Shown here piece by piece: positions 35,330 to 47,514 of a stretch of 64,000 nt of DNA; position 1 is the stretch's first letter, and every line of letters begins with the position of its first letter. The stretch is from positions 168,341,084-168,405,083 of the forward strand of contig JAIOJX010000030.1 of NCBI GenBank assembly GCA_022376925.1, written 5' to 3'. The position numbers and the translations under genes were made by a program. Source of the DNA: Tragulus kanchil (lineage: Eukaryota > Chordata > Mammalia > Artiodactyla > Tragulidae). The notes under the pieces are model-generated. The model was given only the letters and a program-made list of their open reading frames with translations, was not told the DNA's origin and did not search any database.

Positions 35330-35840
35330 TGCAGGAGATGCTGGCAGACACAGGTTTGATCCCAGGGTCAGGAAGATTCCCTGCAAGAGGAAATGGCAAC
35401 TCACTCTAGTGTTCTTGCCTGGGAAATCCCATGGACAGAGAAGCCTGATGGGCGATAGTCCATGGGGTCGCAAGAGTCGGACACGGGGCTTCTCTGGTGG
35501 TCCAGTGGGTAAGGACACCGCCTTGCAGTGCAAGGGGCGCCGGTTCAATCCCTGGCCTGGGGAGATCCCATGTGCCGCGGAGCGGCTGGACCGATGTGTC
35601 CAATTACAGAGCCGAATCTCTGGAGCGGATGCGCCCAGAGCCGGTGCTCTGTGGCAACAGAGGCCACTGCCATGGGAGGCCCACACAGGCCAAGAAACAA
35701 AGATGGATGAAAATGGATGGATGAAACACCAACAGAAGTGGCCCGCCCACTCCCTCCCTCCCCAACTTGCACCCTGCCCCCCCAAAAAAAATTAAAAAAA
35801 AAAAAAAAGAGTCAGACACAACTAAGTGCATGGGAGGGAG
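35330..35840 (+). mobile_element. Bov-A SINE interrupted by a young SINE
   Basis: Bov-A body (GGAAATGGCAACTCACTC, TCCATGGGGTCGCAAGAG) stops at 35484 and resumes at 35808. Confidence 0.87.
35485..35807 (+). mobile_element. Young SINE, long-tail form, in Bov-A
   Basis: Flanked by AGAGTCGGACAC (35473-35484) and AGAGTCAGACAC (35808-35819). Confidence 0.92.
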
Positions 35841-35955
35841 TGTCAAGAGGAAGGGAATATATATATATATATATCTTTGTGATTCACTTTGCTGTAAAGC
35901 AGAAACTAGCACAACATTGTAAAGTAATTACACTTCAATAACAAAATTGTTTTAA
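35841..35955 (+). mobile_element. L1 3' UTR end
   Basis: Short AT repeat then GATTCACTTTGCTGTAAAGC and AACATTGTAAAGTAATTACA, typical of artiodactyl L1 ends. Confidence 0.7.
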
Positions 35956-36060
35956 ACAGTAATATCACCAGTTTGAAGACATATCAACATCATCTCAATT
36001 TGAACAGGAGAACATCTGACAAAATCAAATGGAAAGGGTCGCTCTAAAATTACAAATACA

Positions 36061-36309
36061 GGGCTTCCCTGGTAGTCCAGTGGGTAAGGACACCGCCTTG
36101 CAGTGCAAGGGGCGCCGGTTCGATCCCTGGCCTGGGAGGATCCCATGTGCCTCAGAGCAGCTGGACCCATGTGTCCAACTACTGAGTTGGAGCTCAGGAG
36201 CGCATGCGCATGGAGAGAGGTCACTGTGATGGGAGGCTCACACAGGCCAAAGAACAAAGATGGATGAAAACAGATAAATAAAAGACCAATAGAAGTGGAC
36301 AAAAAAAAA
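36061..36309 (+). mobile_element. Young SINE, short-tail form
   Basis: Full head and box B; about 30 bp missing in the middle (after GCGCATGCGCATGG). Confidence 0.9.
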
Positions 36310-38161
36310 AGTAAATGTCAAAATTGTGAAAGTGAAAAACAAAAACTGAGAAACTGTCATAGAGGAGAGCTATGAGACATAACAATTAAATGGAATGAGC
36401 AATTCTAGATTGAATCCTGGAATAGAAAAAAAAAATCTCTGCAAGAAAGTGATAAGCCCTGGATAATCAGCACTTTGATTACTAGTGCTGGATCACTGTA
36501 AATGTCCTAAGTTTGATAGCTGTACTATGGTTATGCAAGATACTATCTTTAGGCAAACCCAGTAAAGATATAAGGGAACTCTATAAAGTTCTGACATCTT
36601 CTGTGAGTCTATAATTATTCAAAATGAAGAAATTTGTTTTTAAATGAAGACATTTGAGTTGTTTCTGTTTTTCTTAATTTTTTCTTCCACCATAGATATT
36701 AAGGATTAGCTTGACAATCAAAGATATGGAATACTGGCCAATTGCTATGTACAATCTCAAATCACTCTTTCATTAATTTAACAAATTATTTACTAAGCAC
36801 CTATTATGTCCTAGGCATCAAGGTCTCTGCAGTATAAAGCAGACAAAACACACTGCCTTAAACAGTTTACAGGGAGACACACAATGAGACAGAAATGGTA
36901 TCAGGTGCTACACTGTAAAATAAAACAAGGAGAGTAAAAAGGGAAAAAGTAAAAGCTCACAAATTCACTCTTGGGAAGTACACAATGACTCACCTAAGGT
37001 TTGGGGTATTAAAAACACTGCACTGAAATGGATCATGACTTATATTTTACCATACTTTGAGAGCTTTTGCTCTGGAGCATGATATCACAGAATGCTCAGG
37101 CATTAATAATTCCCAGATACCAGGAGCCACAGAAAACTAAACAGTGGCAGAGTTACTACCTTTCATGATTTTATCAGTTTCCTTTCCTTATAAGTATACG
37201 TGGGGGTTTATCATTCCCAAGATTTTGGCTTTTTTGACCAAAAATTGTCAGCCTTTCCTCAACATTAAGAACACATAAAGCAGCCTCATTCATCAGTCCC
37301 TGAAAACACACGCAATATACACATGTATATAACAGATGGAACAATCCCCGAAATCAAATTATAGTGAAAACTACTATGACACTTCCTTGCAAAATAATTC
37401 ACCTAATATTAATGAGTTTACAGTGCTGAAACGCAAACAGTTTGAAACAGAATGTTGTTCTTTCCTGGCACCACTTTTACTTAGGAAAGTGAACATTCTG
37501 ATTTCTGAAGTCAAGGTTAAGTGAAAACACAGTAGAGTGGCTTTAGGTTACAGCTGTACCTTGTGTTTAAAAACTGTATTTTACATATTACTCTATCATT
37601 TTGACAACAAAAAAATCAAACTAATACATATCAACTGTTGAGCATCTACAGCATCATGTAACGTGTACTATGGAAAATGAAAGTGTTTGCATTTAATTAT
37701 ACTTGCAAAATTATGTCTCAGTGGTGTCATAACGCTAGCCTCAATTTTAACCAATGTATTGACAAATGCATTCCACAAGGTGAAGACATTACAGTTTTCA
37801 AAAAGCAGCAGGATGAATGTACTTAATGCTACTGAATTATAACCTTTAAAATAACTTAAATGATCAATGATTATGTATTATATGGTAAATATGACGTGTA
37901 TTTTATCACAATAATACTAAAAAAAAGCTTTTTAAAAGCAATAGTATACAAATAGGGAAACATGTTGTACACCTAAAACCAATATGATGTTCTATGTGGA
38001 TTATACATCAATATGTTTAATTAATTCAAAACAAAGTATCTGGATATGTTTTTAAAAAGCAGTAAAATAACCCCACTACTTTAAAAAAAAAAAAAAAAGC
38101 GTCTTGTACAAGCGACTGCATAATCATGCACAAATTTTAAAAGGTCAAGAAGCCTCCAGAC
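36310..38161. other. AT-rich single-copy intronic sequence
   Basis: No gene seen. Short motifs near 37960 (CATGTTGTACACCTAAAACC) recall L1 3' ends. Confidence 0.5.
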
Positions 38162-38162
38162 G

Positions 38163-38348
38163 GGGCTTCCCTGGTGGTCCAGTGGTTAAGATTCTGGTTC
38201 CCAATGCAAGGGGCCTGGGTTCAATCCCTGATCCGGGAACTAGATCTCACATGCCGCAACTAACAGTTCACACGCTGCAATTATGACCCAGTTCCGCCAA
38301 ACACATAAGTAAAATATTATGTGTATATATATTAAAAAAAAAAAAAAA
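38163..38348 (+). mobile_element. tRNA-derived SINE close to the CpG promoter
   Basis: GGGCTTCCCTGGTGGTCC head; CTCCAGACG flanks both ends. Confidence 0.85.
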
Positions 38349-38489
38349 AGACTCCAGACGAAAACATTAACGGACTGCGGGTATTTTTACTTTTCTTAAC
38401 AGTCACCGGAGTCATATAATTATCTGTAATCAGTACGCTTTGTTTCCATAATTGGAAGAAGAGATAAAACACAGAAATCATTACTCCAA

Positions 38490-38830
38490 ATTCGCGCCCC
38501 GGGCTGTATTCACTCTCACCGCGGAGGGTCAGGCTCCCAGGCCAGACCCCCGCCGGGGCGCAGGGACCAGGTTGAGCTTCACTCGCTGCCCCGCGACCCG
38601 GGAACCCCGCGCCCGCTAGACAGTCCCCGACGCCCGCGCCGCCGCCAGACTCACCGACATCCACGGCCGCGAAACGTTCACTCTGCAGACCGCACGACCC
38701 AGCCCGCACGGCCCGGCCCGCACCAGTCACCCCCACGCCAGGTTCGCCACTGGCTCGTACCGCGCACGCGCGTTGCCTCCCCAGGCCTCTCGGCCTCTCT
38801 AGGAAAAGGGGAGGGCTAACGTCTCGGTTC
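38490..38830 (-). promoter_or_regulatory. CpG-rich promoter and probable non-coding exon 1 of ZNF445
   Basis: The only strongly GC- and CpG-rich stretch in an otherwise AT-rich window, with GCGCACGCGCG near 38763. On the minus strand a good donor (CG|GTGAGT, exon end 38655) follows a short GC-rich stretch, as expected for a non-coding first exon. No TATA box is evident, typical of CpG promoters. Orientation and position upstream of the SCAN exon point to ZNF445. It could instead be bidirectional or serve an unseen plus-strand transcript. Confidence 0.6.
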
Positions 38831-39417
38831 CTTCCGGGCCCCAGTGCCTTACTGGGAGGCCTCCGAGCCCTGCCCAGGGGCTTGTGCCCACACCCGCCGC
38901 CTAACCCACTGGACGCCTGTCTTCTGTTCGTGCCATAGAGCTCTATCAGTCTTGTCCTGTCTTCCTACCCACCCCACACCTCAGTATGTGTGCAGGGCTT
39001 ACCTCCAGGGCTTCCTCCCCCGAGGGAAGAACTGGATCAAAGCCAGGGATCAAATCAGGAACCAGCAAGATTTAGTTGACCAGGCTTTCCAGGAGGAGCT
39101 GCAAAGGTGCCGCTCATTACTCTCTGGGGCCCCCTTCCAGGAGAGGACCCAAACCGTCCCTTTCCTCACTATCAGCACAACCAGGGGTACTTCCTCATTC
39201 CGAGCCCACAGGCACACAAACTTCCTGACAACAGCCTCCAGTGTTTTCTTCTATTAACGAAATTTTAGTAAATTGTAAAGATCATTAGGCTTTAATCTGC
39301 AATTCATAAGTCAGACTGTATTCCATTTAGCAGGTAGAGAGGAGCACTGAAAAGTATGAAAAGCAAGAGGTTTTATCTGTCGAAGGGGGTGGAAATGAGG
39401 GACAACTGGGACAACTT
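38831..39417. other. Sequence upstream of the CpG promoter
   Basis: GC-rich then ordinary sequence. A 137-codon plus-strand frame starts at 38844 but matches no family I know and is probably chance. Confidence 0.45.
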
Positions 39418-39556
39418 TTTTTTAATATTCACTACTTATTTATTTATTGGCCATCCTGAACGGGCTGCAGGATCACAGTTCCCTGAACAGGGATTGACCC
39501 CTGGCCCTCAGCAGTGAGAACCTGAAGTCCCAACCACTGGACTGCCAGGGAATTCC
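39418..39556 (-). mobile_element. CHR-like SINE
   Basis: Reverse-complement head CTGCCAGGGAATTCC at its right end. Confidence 0.8.
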
Positions 39557-39959
39557 TGGGACAATGTATTATAGTTAACCTAGGATTTGGGGGTAGTGCA
39601 TTCATAAATTAAGATTTCTGAATGTGTAACTAGTCTCGCAAGAATACATGGGGGAAGGTTTTCATCGTTGTTTGGGGACTAATAGAGCATACAAGCTGGA
39701 CCTGGTGATTATTAAACAATATCTAGTAATACTGACCACAAAGCCCTTGATGACAGAGAAGTGATTTGCTGCACAGTATAGTCCTGGGTAGGATCAGCAA
39801 AAAATAGCAGAAACTATAAGTGCCCAATATGGCAGCAGTTATACTAACAGCCATGCACAGAGTCTAGTACAGGTGAGGTAGGACACAGATGGGTCCCTGG
39901 GCCAGACAGCTGGTGTTTTGTCAAGTGGAGTAAAATTGCTGCTTTGTCCTTACCCAGAC

Positions 39960-40540
39960 ACTCCAAGGACACAACTAGTGACAGAAGCTGAGCTCTGGTA
40001 AAGTAAAAAAGATGAGGTGCCCACTTCCGAGGTCAATGACTTCCATGTTTGCACTTGTGCAGGAAGGCTTCTTGGGGGTGGTAGAGAGAGGGGTCTGAAA
40101 ATGGAAGGGCCTCAACCTATAATAAGTGTGGACATGCACCCACAGACTTCTATGGTAGGGTCCTTCTTAGCAAAAAGTTGCCCATGTGTCTTGGGGAGGG
40201 TTCGAAGGCCAGTCAGATGTGAAAAAAGAAACAAAATAATTGGCCAAATGTAAACAAAGACCCAGGAGGCCCATTCTATATAAGGGATTTAAATCAATTC
40301 TTTACTGCGTCCCTGTTCCTCATTCAGGACGCCCGCACTCCTCTCTGGTTGTGTATTTCTGACTTATTAGGCTCCTCCTCTTTAGGGAGGATGCCCATAC
40401 ACTTTCTCTCCAGGTGTGTATTTCTGCCTTGCTTCAGTCTTAAATAAAACTGTGTGCTCTTTCATACATTGTGTTGTGTCTCTAACAGTAAACTTTGTAC
40501 CTGTTTTTACAGTTTTTGCCTCTGAAACATTCTTGATTTC
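39960..40540 (+). mobile_element. Putative solo LTR
   Basis: CTATATAAGGG (TATA-like) near 40277 and AATAAAACTG (polyadenylation-like) near 40443, with pyrimidine-rich sequence between. No retroviral genes adjacent. Repeated at 41091. Confidence 0.45.
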
Positions 40541-40619
40541 AAATGGAGGAAAGAGCCAAAGCAGCTTTGCTTCCAGACTCTAGCCCTGGTGGTTAAGGAT
40601 TCCTTGTTTTCATCCATGC

Positions 40620-40828
40620 TGAAAGTGAAAGTATTAGTCTATCAGTTGTGTCCAATTCTTTGTGACCCATGGACTATAGCCCACCTGGCTCCTCTGTCCA
40701 TGGAATTCTTCTGACAAGAGTACTGGAGTGGGTAGCCTTCTCCAGGGAATCTTCCAAACCCAGAGATTGAACCCAGGTCTCCTGTATTGCAGGCAGATTA
40801 TTTACCATCTGAGCCACCATGGAAGCCC
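40620..40828 (-). mobile_element. Bov-A type SINE
   Basis: GTGACCCATGGACTATAGCC and TGAGCCACCATGGAAGCCC mark a reversed Bov-A. Confidence 0.87.
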
Positions 40829-41090
40829 AGCTACCCAGGCTCAGTTACTGGGCAAGGACTTCTCTTTTGGATCGCTCACTGCTGTCTCTCTGAGATCACA
40901 GAGCCCTGGTTGATTAGTTCTTCCGCTATTAATGTACGGTCTTGTGTGGTAGATATTGAGATAATTTGGGAAGAGGTTTAGTTATGTCTATCTGAATATT
41001 TATAGGTTCTGGACTTCTAAAAAATTTTATTTGGCTGTGTTGAGTCTTAGTTAAGAACAGTTTTTAAACGATCCATTGCTATTTTTGAGC

Positions 41091-41671
41091 ACTCCAAGGA
41101 CACAACTAGTGACAGAAGCTGAGCTCTGGTAAAGTAAAAAAGATGAGGTGCCCACTTCCGAGGTCAATGACTTCCATGTTTGCACTTGTGCAGGAAGGCT
41201 TCTTGGGGGTGGTAGAGAGAGGGGTCTGAAAATGGAAGGGCCTCAACCTATAATAAGTGTGGACATGCACCCACAGACTTCTATGGTAGGGTCCTTCTTA
41301 GCAAAAAGTTGCCCATGTGTCTTGGGGAGGGTTCGAAGGCCAGTCAGATGTGAAAAAAGAAACAAAATAATTGGCCAAATGTAAACAAAGACCCAGGAGG
41401 CCCATTCTATATAAGGGATTTAAATCAATTCTTTACTGCGTCCCTGTTCCTCATTCAGGACGCCCGCACTCCTCTCTGGTTGTGTATTTCTGACTTATTA
41501 GGCTCCTCCTCTTTAGGGAGGATGCCCATACACTTTCTCTCCAGGTGTGTATTTCTGCCTTGCTTCAGTCTTAAATAAAACTGTGTGCTCTTTCATACAT
41601 TGTGTTGTGTCTCTAACAGTAAACTTTGTACCTGTTTTTACAGTTTTTGCCTCTGAAACATTCTTGATTTC
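41091..41671 (+). mobile_element. Duplicate of the putative LTR at 39960
   Basis: Offset 1131 bp, duplication 13. Confidence 0.45.
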
Positions 41672-41750
41672 AAATGGAGGAAAGAGCCAAAGCAGCTTTG
41701 CTTCCAGACTCTAGCCCTGGTGGTTAAGGATTCCTTGTTTTCATCCATGC

Positions 41751-41959
41751 TGAAAGTGAAAGTATTAGTCTATCAGTTGTGTCCAATTCTTTGTGACCCA
41801 TGGACTATAGCCCACCTGGCTCCTCTGTCCATGGAATTCTTCTGACAAGAGTACTGGAGTGGGTAGCCTTCTCCAGGGAATCTTCCAAACCCAGAGATTG
41901 AACCCAGGTCTCCTGTATTGCAGGCAGATTATTTACCATCTGAGCCACCATGGAAGCCC
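41751..41959 (-). mobile_element. Duplicate of the Bov-A at 40620
   Basis: Offset 1131 bp, duplication 13. Confidence 0.87.
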
Positions 41960-42222
41960 AGCTACCCAGGCTCAGTTACTGGGCAAGGACTTCTCTTTTG
42001 GATCGCTCACTGCTGTCTCTCTGAGATCACAGAGCCCTGGTTGATTAGTTCTTCCGCTATTAATGTACGGTCTTGTGTGGTAGATATTGAGATAATTTGG
42101 GAAGAGGTTTAGTTATGTCTATCTGAATATTTATAGGTTCTGGACTTCTAAAAAATTTTATTTGGCTGTGTTGAGTCTTAGTTAAGAACAGTTTTTAAAC
42201 GATCCATTGCTATTTTTTGAGC

Positions 42223-42851
42223 TTTTTCTGGTCCATAAGGGGACCCAGAGTTATGCCATTCTGCTTCCTGCATCCATTTGGGGGTTTTGCTGAGTATTGC
42301 TATTTGTGCACAAGCTGGTAAAGCTCTGAGAGTCTAGATGAGGACTCTAAATTCTTCAGAAAACTTTTGGGAATCTTCCTTGGATCTAGGAGATTCTTTA
42401 ACTGCAGCTCGTACTCTTTGACTAAGGAATGAAAGATACCCAAAGATCACCAGCAGCCTTGGTAGTCTTAAGGTAACTTGGAATTAGTGCCTTGGGTAAA
42501 CCCCTTGGTAGTAGTCATAGCTCAGCTTGGACTCATGAAGAATTTTAAATTTCCACTATTTCTAGTGTATTAAGATAAGTAAACACCTTTTCACATATTC
42601 TGACATTTTACTTCAAACAAACAAAACCAAACTGAATTTAGTGGCATTGTGGGGAAGGCTGTTGCTGAAAGGTTGATTTCCTTATAAAGGATGGCAGTGG
42701 TTTATCAGGCAGATTGCCTAACTAGTGCGGATCAGAAAATTCCTGGTAGACTGGAATGGTTTTAAAATTCCATTCTGGCAAAGCCAAAACTTTAAGTTTT
42801 ATGTTGGTTACTTGGAGTTTAGTATGAGGTACTACTCCATTTTGGGTTTTT
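42223..42851. other. Unassigned intergenic sequence
   Basis: Nothing recognised. Confidence 0.4.
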
Positions 42852-42867
42852 AAAAGTCGCACAGGTG

Positions 42868-43146
42868 GGCCTCCCTGGTGGTCCAGTGGGTAAAATGGTC
42901 CAGTGGGTAGTGCAGTGCAAGGGGCACCTGTTCGATTCCTGGTCCAGGAAGATCCCACATGTAGAGGAGCAGCTGGACCAGTGTGTCCAACTACAAGCCA
43001 ACGCTCTGGAGTATGTGCACCCAGAGCCAGTGCTCTGCAACGAGAGAGACCACTGCAATGAGAGACCCACACAGGCCAAAGAATAAAGACGGATGAAAAT
43101 AAATAAATGAACAAACAATAAAAGAGGCCACATTTAAAAAAAAAAA
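42868..43146 (+). mobile_element. Young SINE with a small internal repeat
   Basis: GGTCCAGTGGGTA occurs twice in the head. Flanks AAAAGTCGCACAGGTG (42852-42867) and AAAAGTCACACAGGTG (43147-43162). Confidence 0.92.
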
Positions 43147-43162
43147 AAAAGTCACACAGGTG

Positions 43163-43751
43163 AGTTTTAACAAGGCTCACCCGTGGTTGAACAATGGTAC
43201 TCTTTGCCAATATGTTGAATCCTGGAGGAGCGGGTTTGAGGAAAGAGAAGCCGCTGGAAGAAGCGCTGAAGCCACATCAGGAGCCTCCCCAGCCCACGAA
43301 GGAGCAGGTGTCCTCTGGCAACAGCACCAAGAGAAGCTGGAGAGGGTGGAGCCAATGCTGCAAAGACAACCTGCTGCCACTGGACCACACATGCAAGCTG
43401 TGCTGCCAGGGAGCCCGGTAGCTGGCCTGGTGGCTTCTGGTAGGCACATCCTAGCACCAGGCCTCCACATATTGGCAGCTGGTATTTCAGTAGGAGAGAC
43501 GCTCATCTGTGTTCTAAGGCTCTGTTCCACCCACCTGAACCACCCTAGGCTCTTTTTCAACGTTCCAGCCACCAAAGATAGAAAATATCCTTTTCTATTG
43601 AAATAGAAAATAGGTCTTGGCACCAGAGAGCTATTGATGAGATGGAAGAGAAACCAAAGGCACAGTATCTCAGGAGGGTTCGAGGGGTGATATATAAAAA
43701 GTATAATTAAGGGTGCAAAACCTCAAGGCTAGTCATACTGGACATGATAAA
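43163..43751. other. Unrecognised segment with overlapping small frames
   Basis: Frames of 75-148 codons on both strands over 43160-43620, including one with Cys pairs (CCKDN, CKLCCQ). No family recognised and no start or splice support. Copied at 44288. Confidence 0.3.
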
Positions 43752-43992
43752 AACAAAACCAAACTGTTGTGGCATGGGGAAGGCTGTTGCTGAAAGGTTG
43801 ATTTCCTTATAAAGGATGGCAGTGGTTTATCAGGCAGATTGCCTAACTAGTGCGGATCAGAAAATTCCTGGTAGACTGGAATGGTTTTAAAATTCCATTC
43901 TGGCAAAGCCAAAACTTTAAGTTTTATGTTGGTTACTTGGAGTTTAGTATGAGGTACTACTCCATTTTGGGTTTTTAAAAGTCGCACAGGTG

Positions 43993-44271
43993 GGCCTCCC
44001 TGGTGGTCCAGTGGGTAAAATGGTCCAGTGGGTAGTGCAGTGCAAGGGGCACCTGTTCGATTCCTGGTCCAGGAAGATCCCACATGTAGAGGAGCAGCTG
44101 GACCAGTGTGTCCAACTACAAGCCAACGCTCTGGAGTATGTGCACCCAGAGCCAGTGCTCTGCAACGAGAGAGACCACTGCAATGAGAGACCCACACAGG
44201 CCAAAGAATAAAGACGGATGAAAATAAATAAATGAACAAACAATAAAAGAGGCCACATTTAAAAAAAAAAA
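43993..44271 (+). mobile_element. Duplicate of the SINE at 42868
   Basis: Offset 1125 bp, duplication 14. Confidence 0.92.
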
Positions 44272-44886
44272 AAAAGTCACACAGGTGAGTTTTAACAAGG
44301 CTCACCCGTGGTTGAACAATGGTACTCTTTGCCAATATGTTGAATCCTGGAGGAGCGGGTTTGAGGAAAGAGAAGCCGCTGGAAGAAGCGCTGAAGCCAC
44401 ATCAGGAGCCTCCCCAGCCCACGAAGGAGCAGGTGTCCTCTGGCAACAGCACCAAGAGAAGCTGGAGAGGGTGGAGCCAATGCTGCAAAGACAACCTGCT
44501 GCCACTGGACCACACATGCAAGCTGTGCTGCCAGGGAGCCCGGTAGCTGGCCTGGTGGCTTCTGGTAGGCACATCCTAGCACCAGGCCTCCACATATTGG
44601 CAGCTGGTATTTCAGTAGGAGAGACGCTCATCTGTGTTCTAAGGCTCTGTTCCACCCACCTGAACCACCCTAGGCTCTTTTTCAACGTTCCAGCCACCAA
44701 AGATAGAAAATATCCTTTTCTATTGAAATAGAAAATAGGTCTTGGCACCAGAGAGCTATTGATGAGATGGAAGAGAAACCAAAGGCACAGTATCTCAGGA
44801 GGGTTCGAGGGGTGATATATAAAAAGTATAATTAAGGGTGCAAAACCTCAAGGCTAGTCATACTGGACATGATAAAAACAAAGCAA

Positions 44887-45040
44887 GGGACTTCCCTGGT
44901 GCTGCAGTGGTTAAGAGTCTGTACTCTAATGCAGGGGACCCAGGTTTGATCCCTGGTCAGGGAGCTAGATCCCACATGCCATAACTAAGACCCAGTGCAA
45001 CAAAATTAAGATAAATAAAGTAATAATTTAAAACAAACAA
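44887..45040 (+). mobile_element. CHR-like SINE
   Basis: GGACTTCCCTGGTGCTGCAG head; AACAAAGCAA on both sides. Confidence 0.82.
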
Positions 45041-45059
45041 ACAAAGCAAAAGACCCCAA

Positions 45060-45475
45060 GTGGAGTAGCTCATGCTAGCGCCAAGCCACCAAAATAAGAC
45101 CTAACTAAAAGTTTTGACTCTGTCAGAATTGGAATTTGAAAACCAGTCCCAGTCCATCAGGAATTTCCTTATCAGCTTTAGTGAGGTTATCTGCATGATG
45201 GACCAATGTCATATAGGGGAAATAAGGGAAAGCACCTTTATAACCAACCTGGTTCCTTTGTTTTGTGTAACTTCCTTGTTCTGTCTCCCCCTATAAAAGT
45301 CTTTCATTCAAAAAAAAAGTCTTTCATTTTGTAAAGCTCCTTGGAGCTCCTTTCTATCTGCTAGGTTGGCTGCTGCCTGATTCATGAATTGTTTAATAAA
45401 GCTAACAAGATCTTTAAAATATATTCAGTTGAATTTTGTTTTCTAACAGAAAGTTATTACCACCTCTAGGAGCAG
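45060..45475 (+). mobile_element. Putative solo LTR
   Basis: CCCCTATAAAAGTC (TATA-like) and TTTAATAAAGC (polyadenylation-like). TCTTTCATT is repeated locally. Repeated at 46171. Confidence 0.45.
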
Positions 45476-45997
45476 ACTACCTGACAGAAGCTGTGGCCTT
45501 CAGCTTAAGAACATACTCAACCCATGGTCCAGTATACAGTGATCTGAGTACGTCCTGTATCTGAGTCTCTCTCTGACCGGCTAGGGCCTGCCCCCGGCCC
45601 AACCCAAGAAGGCCAGCTTCCCAAGTTTTCATCAGGGTTGATAAAAAGCAAGAGTGAATATGGTGGTTGTGGGACAGCAGAGGAGGGCAAGGTGCAACTG
45701 GAAAATATCCAACACATCCAAAAAAATGTCAGTCTGGCTCATCTGTGTTCTAAGGCTCTGTTCCACCCACCTGAACCACCCTAGGCTCTTTTTCAACGTT
45801 CCAGCCACCAAAGATAGAAAATATCCTTTTCTATTGAAATAGAAAATAGGTCTTGGCACCAGAGAGCTATTGATGAGATGGAAGAGAAACCAAAGGCACA
45901 GTATCTCAGGAGGGTTCGAGGGGTGATATATAAAAAGTATAATTAAGGGTGCAAAACCTCAAGGCTAGTCATACTGGACATGATAAAAACAAAGCAA

Positions 45998-46151
45998 GGG
46001 ACTTCCCTGGTGCTGCAGTGGTTAAGAGTCTGTACTCTAATGCAGGGGACCCAGGTTTGATCCCTGGTCAGGGAGCTAGATCCCACATGCCATAACTAAG
46101 ACCCAGTGCAACAAAATTAAGATAAATAAAGTAATAATTTAAAACAAACAA
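45998..46151 (+). mobile_element. Duplicate of the CHR-like SINE at 44887
   Basis: Offset 1111 bp, duplication 15. Confidence 0.82.
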
Positions 46152-46170
46152 ACAAAGCAAAAGACCCCAA

Positions 46171-46586
46171 GTGGAGTAGCTCATGCTAGCGCCAAGCCAC
46201 CAAAATAAGACCTAACTAAAAGTTTTGACTCTGTCAGAATTGGAATTTGAAAACCAGTCCCAGTCCATCAGGAATTTCCTTATCAGCTTTAGTGAGGTTA
46301 TCTGCATGATGGACCAATGTCATATAGGGGAAATAAGGGAAAGCACCTTTATAACCAACCTGGTTCCTTTGTTTTGTGTAACTTCCTTGTTCTGTCTCCC
46401 CCTATAAAAGTCTTTCATTCAAAAAAAAAGTCTTTCATTTTGTAAAGCTCCTTGGAGCTCCTTTCTATCTGCTAGGTTGGCTGCTGCCTGATTCATGAAT
46501 TGTTTAATAAAGCTAACAAGATCTTTAAAATATATTCAGTTGAATTTTGTTTTCTAACAGAAAGTTATTACCACCTCTAGGAGCAG
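46171..46586 (+). mobile_element. Duplicate of the putative LTR at 45060
   Basis: Offset 1111 bp, duplication 15. Confidence 0.45.
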
Positions 46587-46835
46587 ACTACCTGACAGAA
46601 GCTGTGGCCTTCAGCTTAAGAACATACTCAACCCATGGTCCAGTATACAGTGATCTGAGTACGTTCCTGTATCTGAGTCTCTCTCTGACCGGCTAGGGCC
46701 TGCCACTGGCCCAACCCAAGAAGGCCAGCTTCCCAAGTTTTCATCAGGGTTGAGAAAAAGCAAGAGTGAATATGGTGGTTGTGGGACAGCAGAGGAGGGC
46801 AAGGTGCAACTGGAAAATATCCAACACATCCAAAA

Positions 46836-47249
46836 GGAAAATAGGAACTGTTTGTCTATGTCTAATATACCCATTCGTTTCCTTTTGAAATATGTGAAAG
46901 GCAAATAAAAACGGAGTCAATATTGCTAAGAGCACTCACTCACATGGAGTCAGGAGGCCATTGAGGAAGTAGGACTTACACACATCTCAGCCAGGATGGA
47001 ATCCGAACTTTTGACCACTTATTGACTTAAAAAAAGGCACACAAAACATCTACACAACATTCCAGAAACCTAAGATACTTATCAGACCCTTTCCCTAAAT
47101 AATTTATGACAGTCTATCCCTTAAGGGCATATATTCCCTTTTTGTATTAGAGCCAATCATAATTCTTGCAAGACAATTTTAAATAGTCTTATGTTTTTTG
47201 CCTCTTTAAAATTTATTTATTTTTCCTGTTTATTTAATTTTATTATTTT
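46836..47249. other. Unassigned AT-rich sequence
   Basis: Nothing recognised. Confidence 0.4.
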
Positions 47250-47509
47250 TTTAAATTTTGGCAATTTTTATTGTTTCTATTTATTTATTTTCATCCATCT
47301 TTATTCTTTGGCCTATGTGGGCCTCCCATTGCAGTGGTGTCTCTCATTGCAGAGCACCAGCTCTGGATGCTTGTGCTCCAGAGCTCTGGCTCCTAATTGG
47401 ACACACTGGTCCTGCCGCAGAGCAGGGTCTTCCCGGGCCAGGGATTGAAACTGTGTCCCTTGCACTGCAAGGTGGACTCTCCACCCACTGGACCACCACT
47501 GGAAGCCCT
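47250..47509 (-). mobile_element. Young SINE
   Basis: Reversed element with the CATCCATCTTTATTCTTTGG signature. Only its last 50 bp are in the second copy (48599-48649). Confidence 0.88.
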
Positions 47510-47514
47510 AATTT

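Larger units (their letters stand above)
39959..42222. repeat. Direct duplication 13: 39959-41090 and 41090-42222
   Basis: Offset 1131-1132 bp, copies abut at GAGCACTCC. The only difference seen is one T-run length near 42215. Confidence 0.97.
42620..44882. repeat. Direct duplication 14: 42620-43757 and 43752-44882
   Basis: Offset about 1125 bp after a short discordant start. The junction has ACAAAACCAAACTG microhomology. Confidence 0.95.
44626..46835. repeat. Direct duplication 15: 44626-45724 and 45737-46835
   Basis: Offset 1111 bp, overlapping duplication 14. Twelve discordant bases lie at the junction, and a handful of substitutions and indels near 45555-45640. Confidence 0.95.

Noticed and set aside
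38332..38736. 134-codon minus-strand frame over the CpG island
   Set aside because: GC-rich composition favours chance frames; it crosses a good splice donor and a SINE tail and resembles no protein I know.
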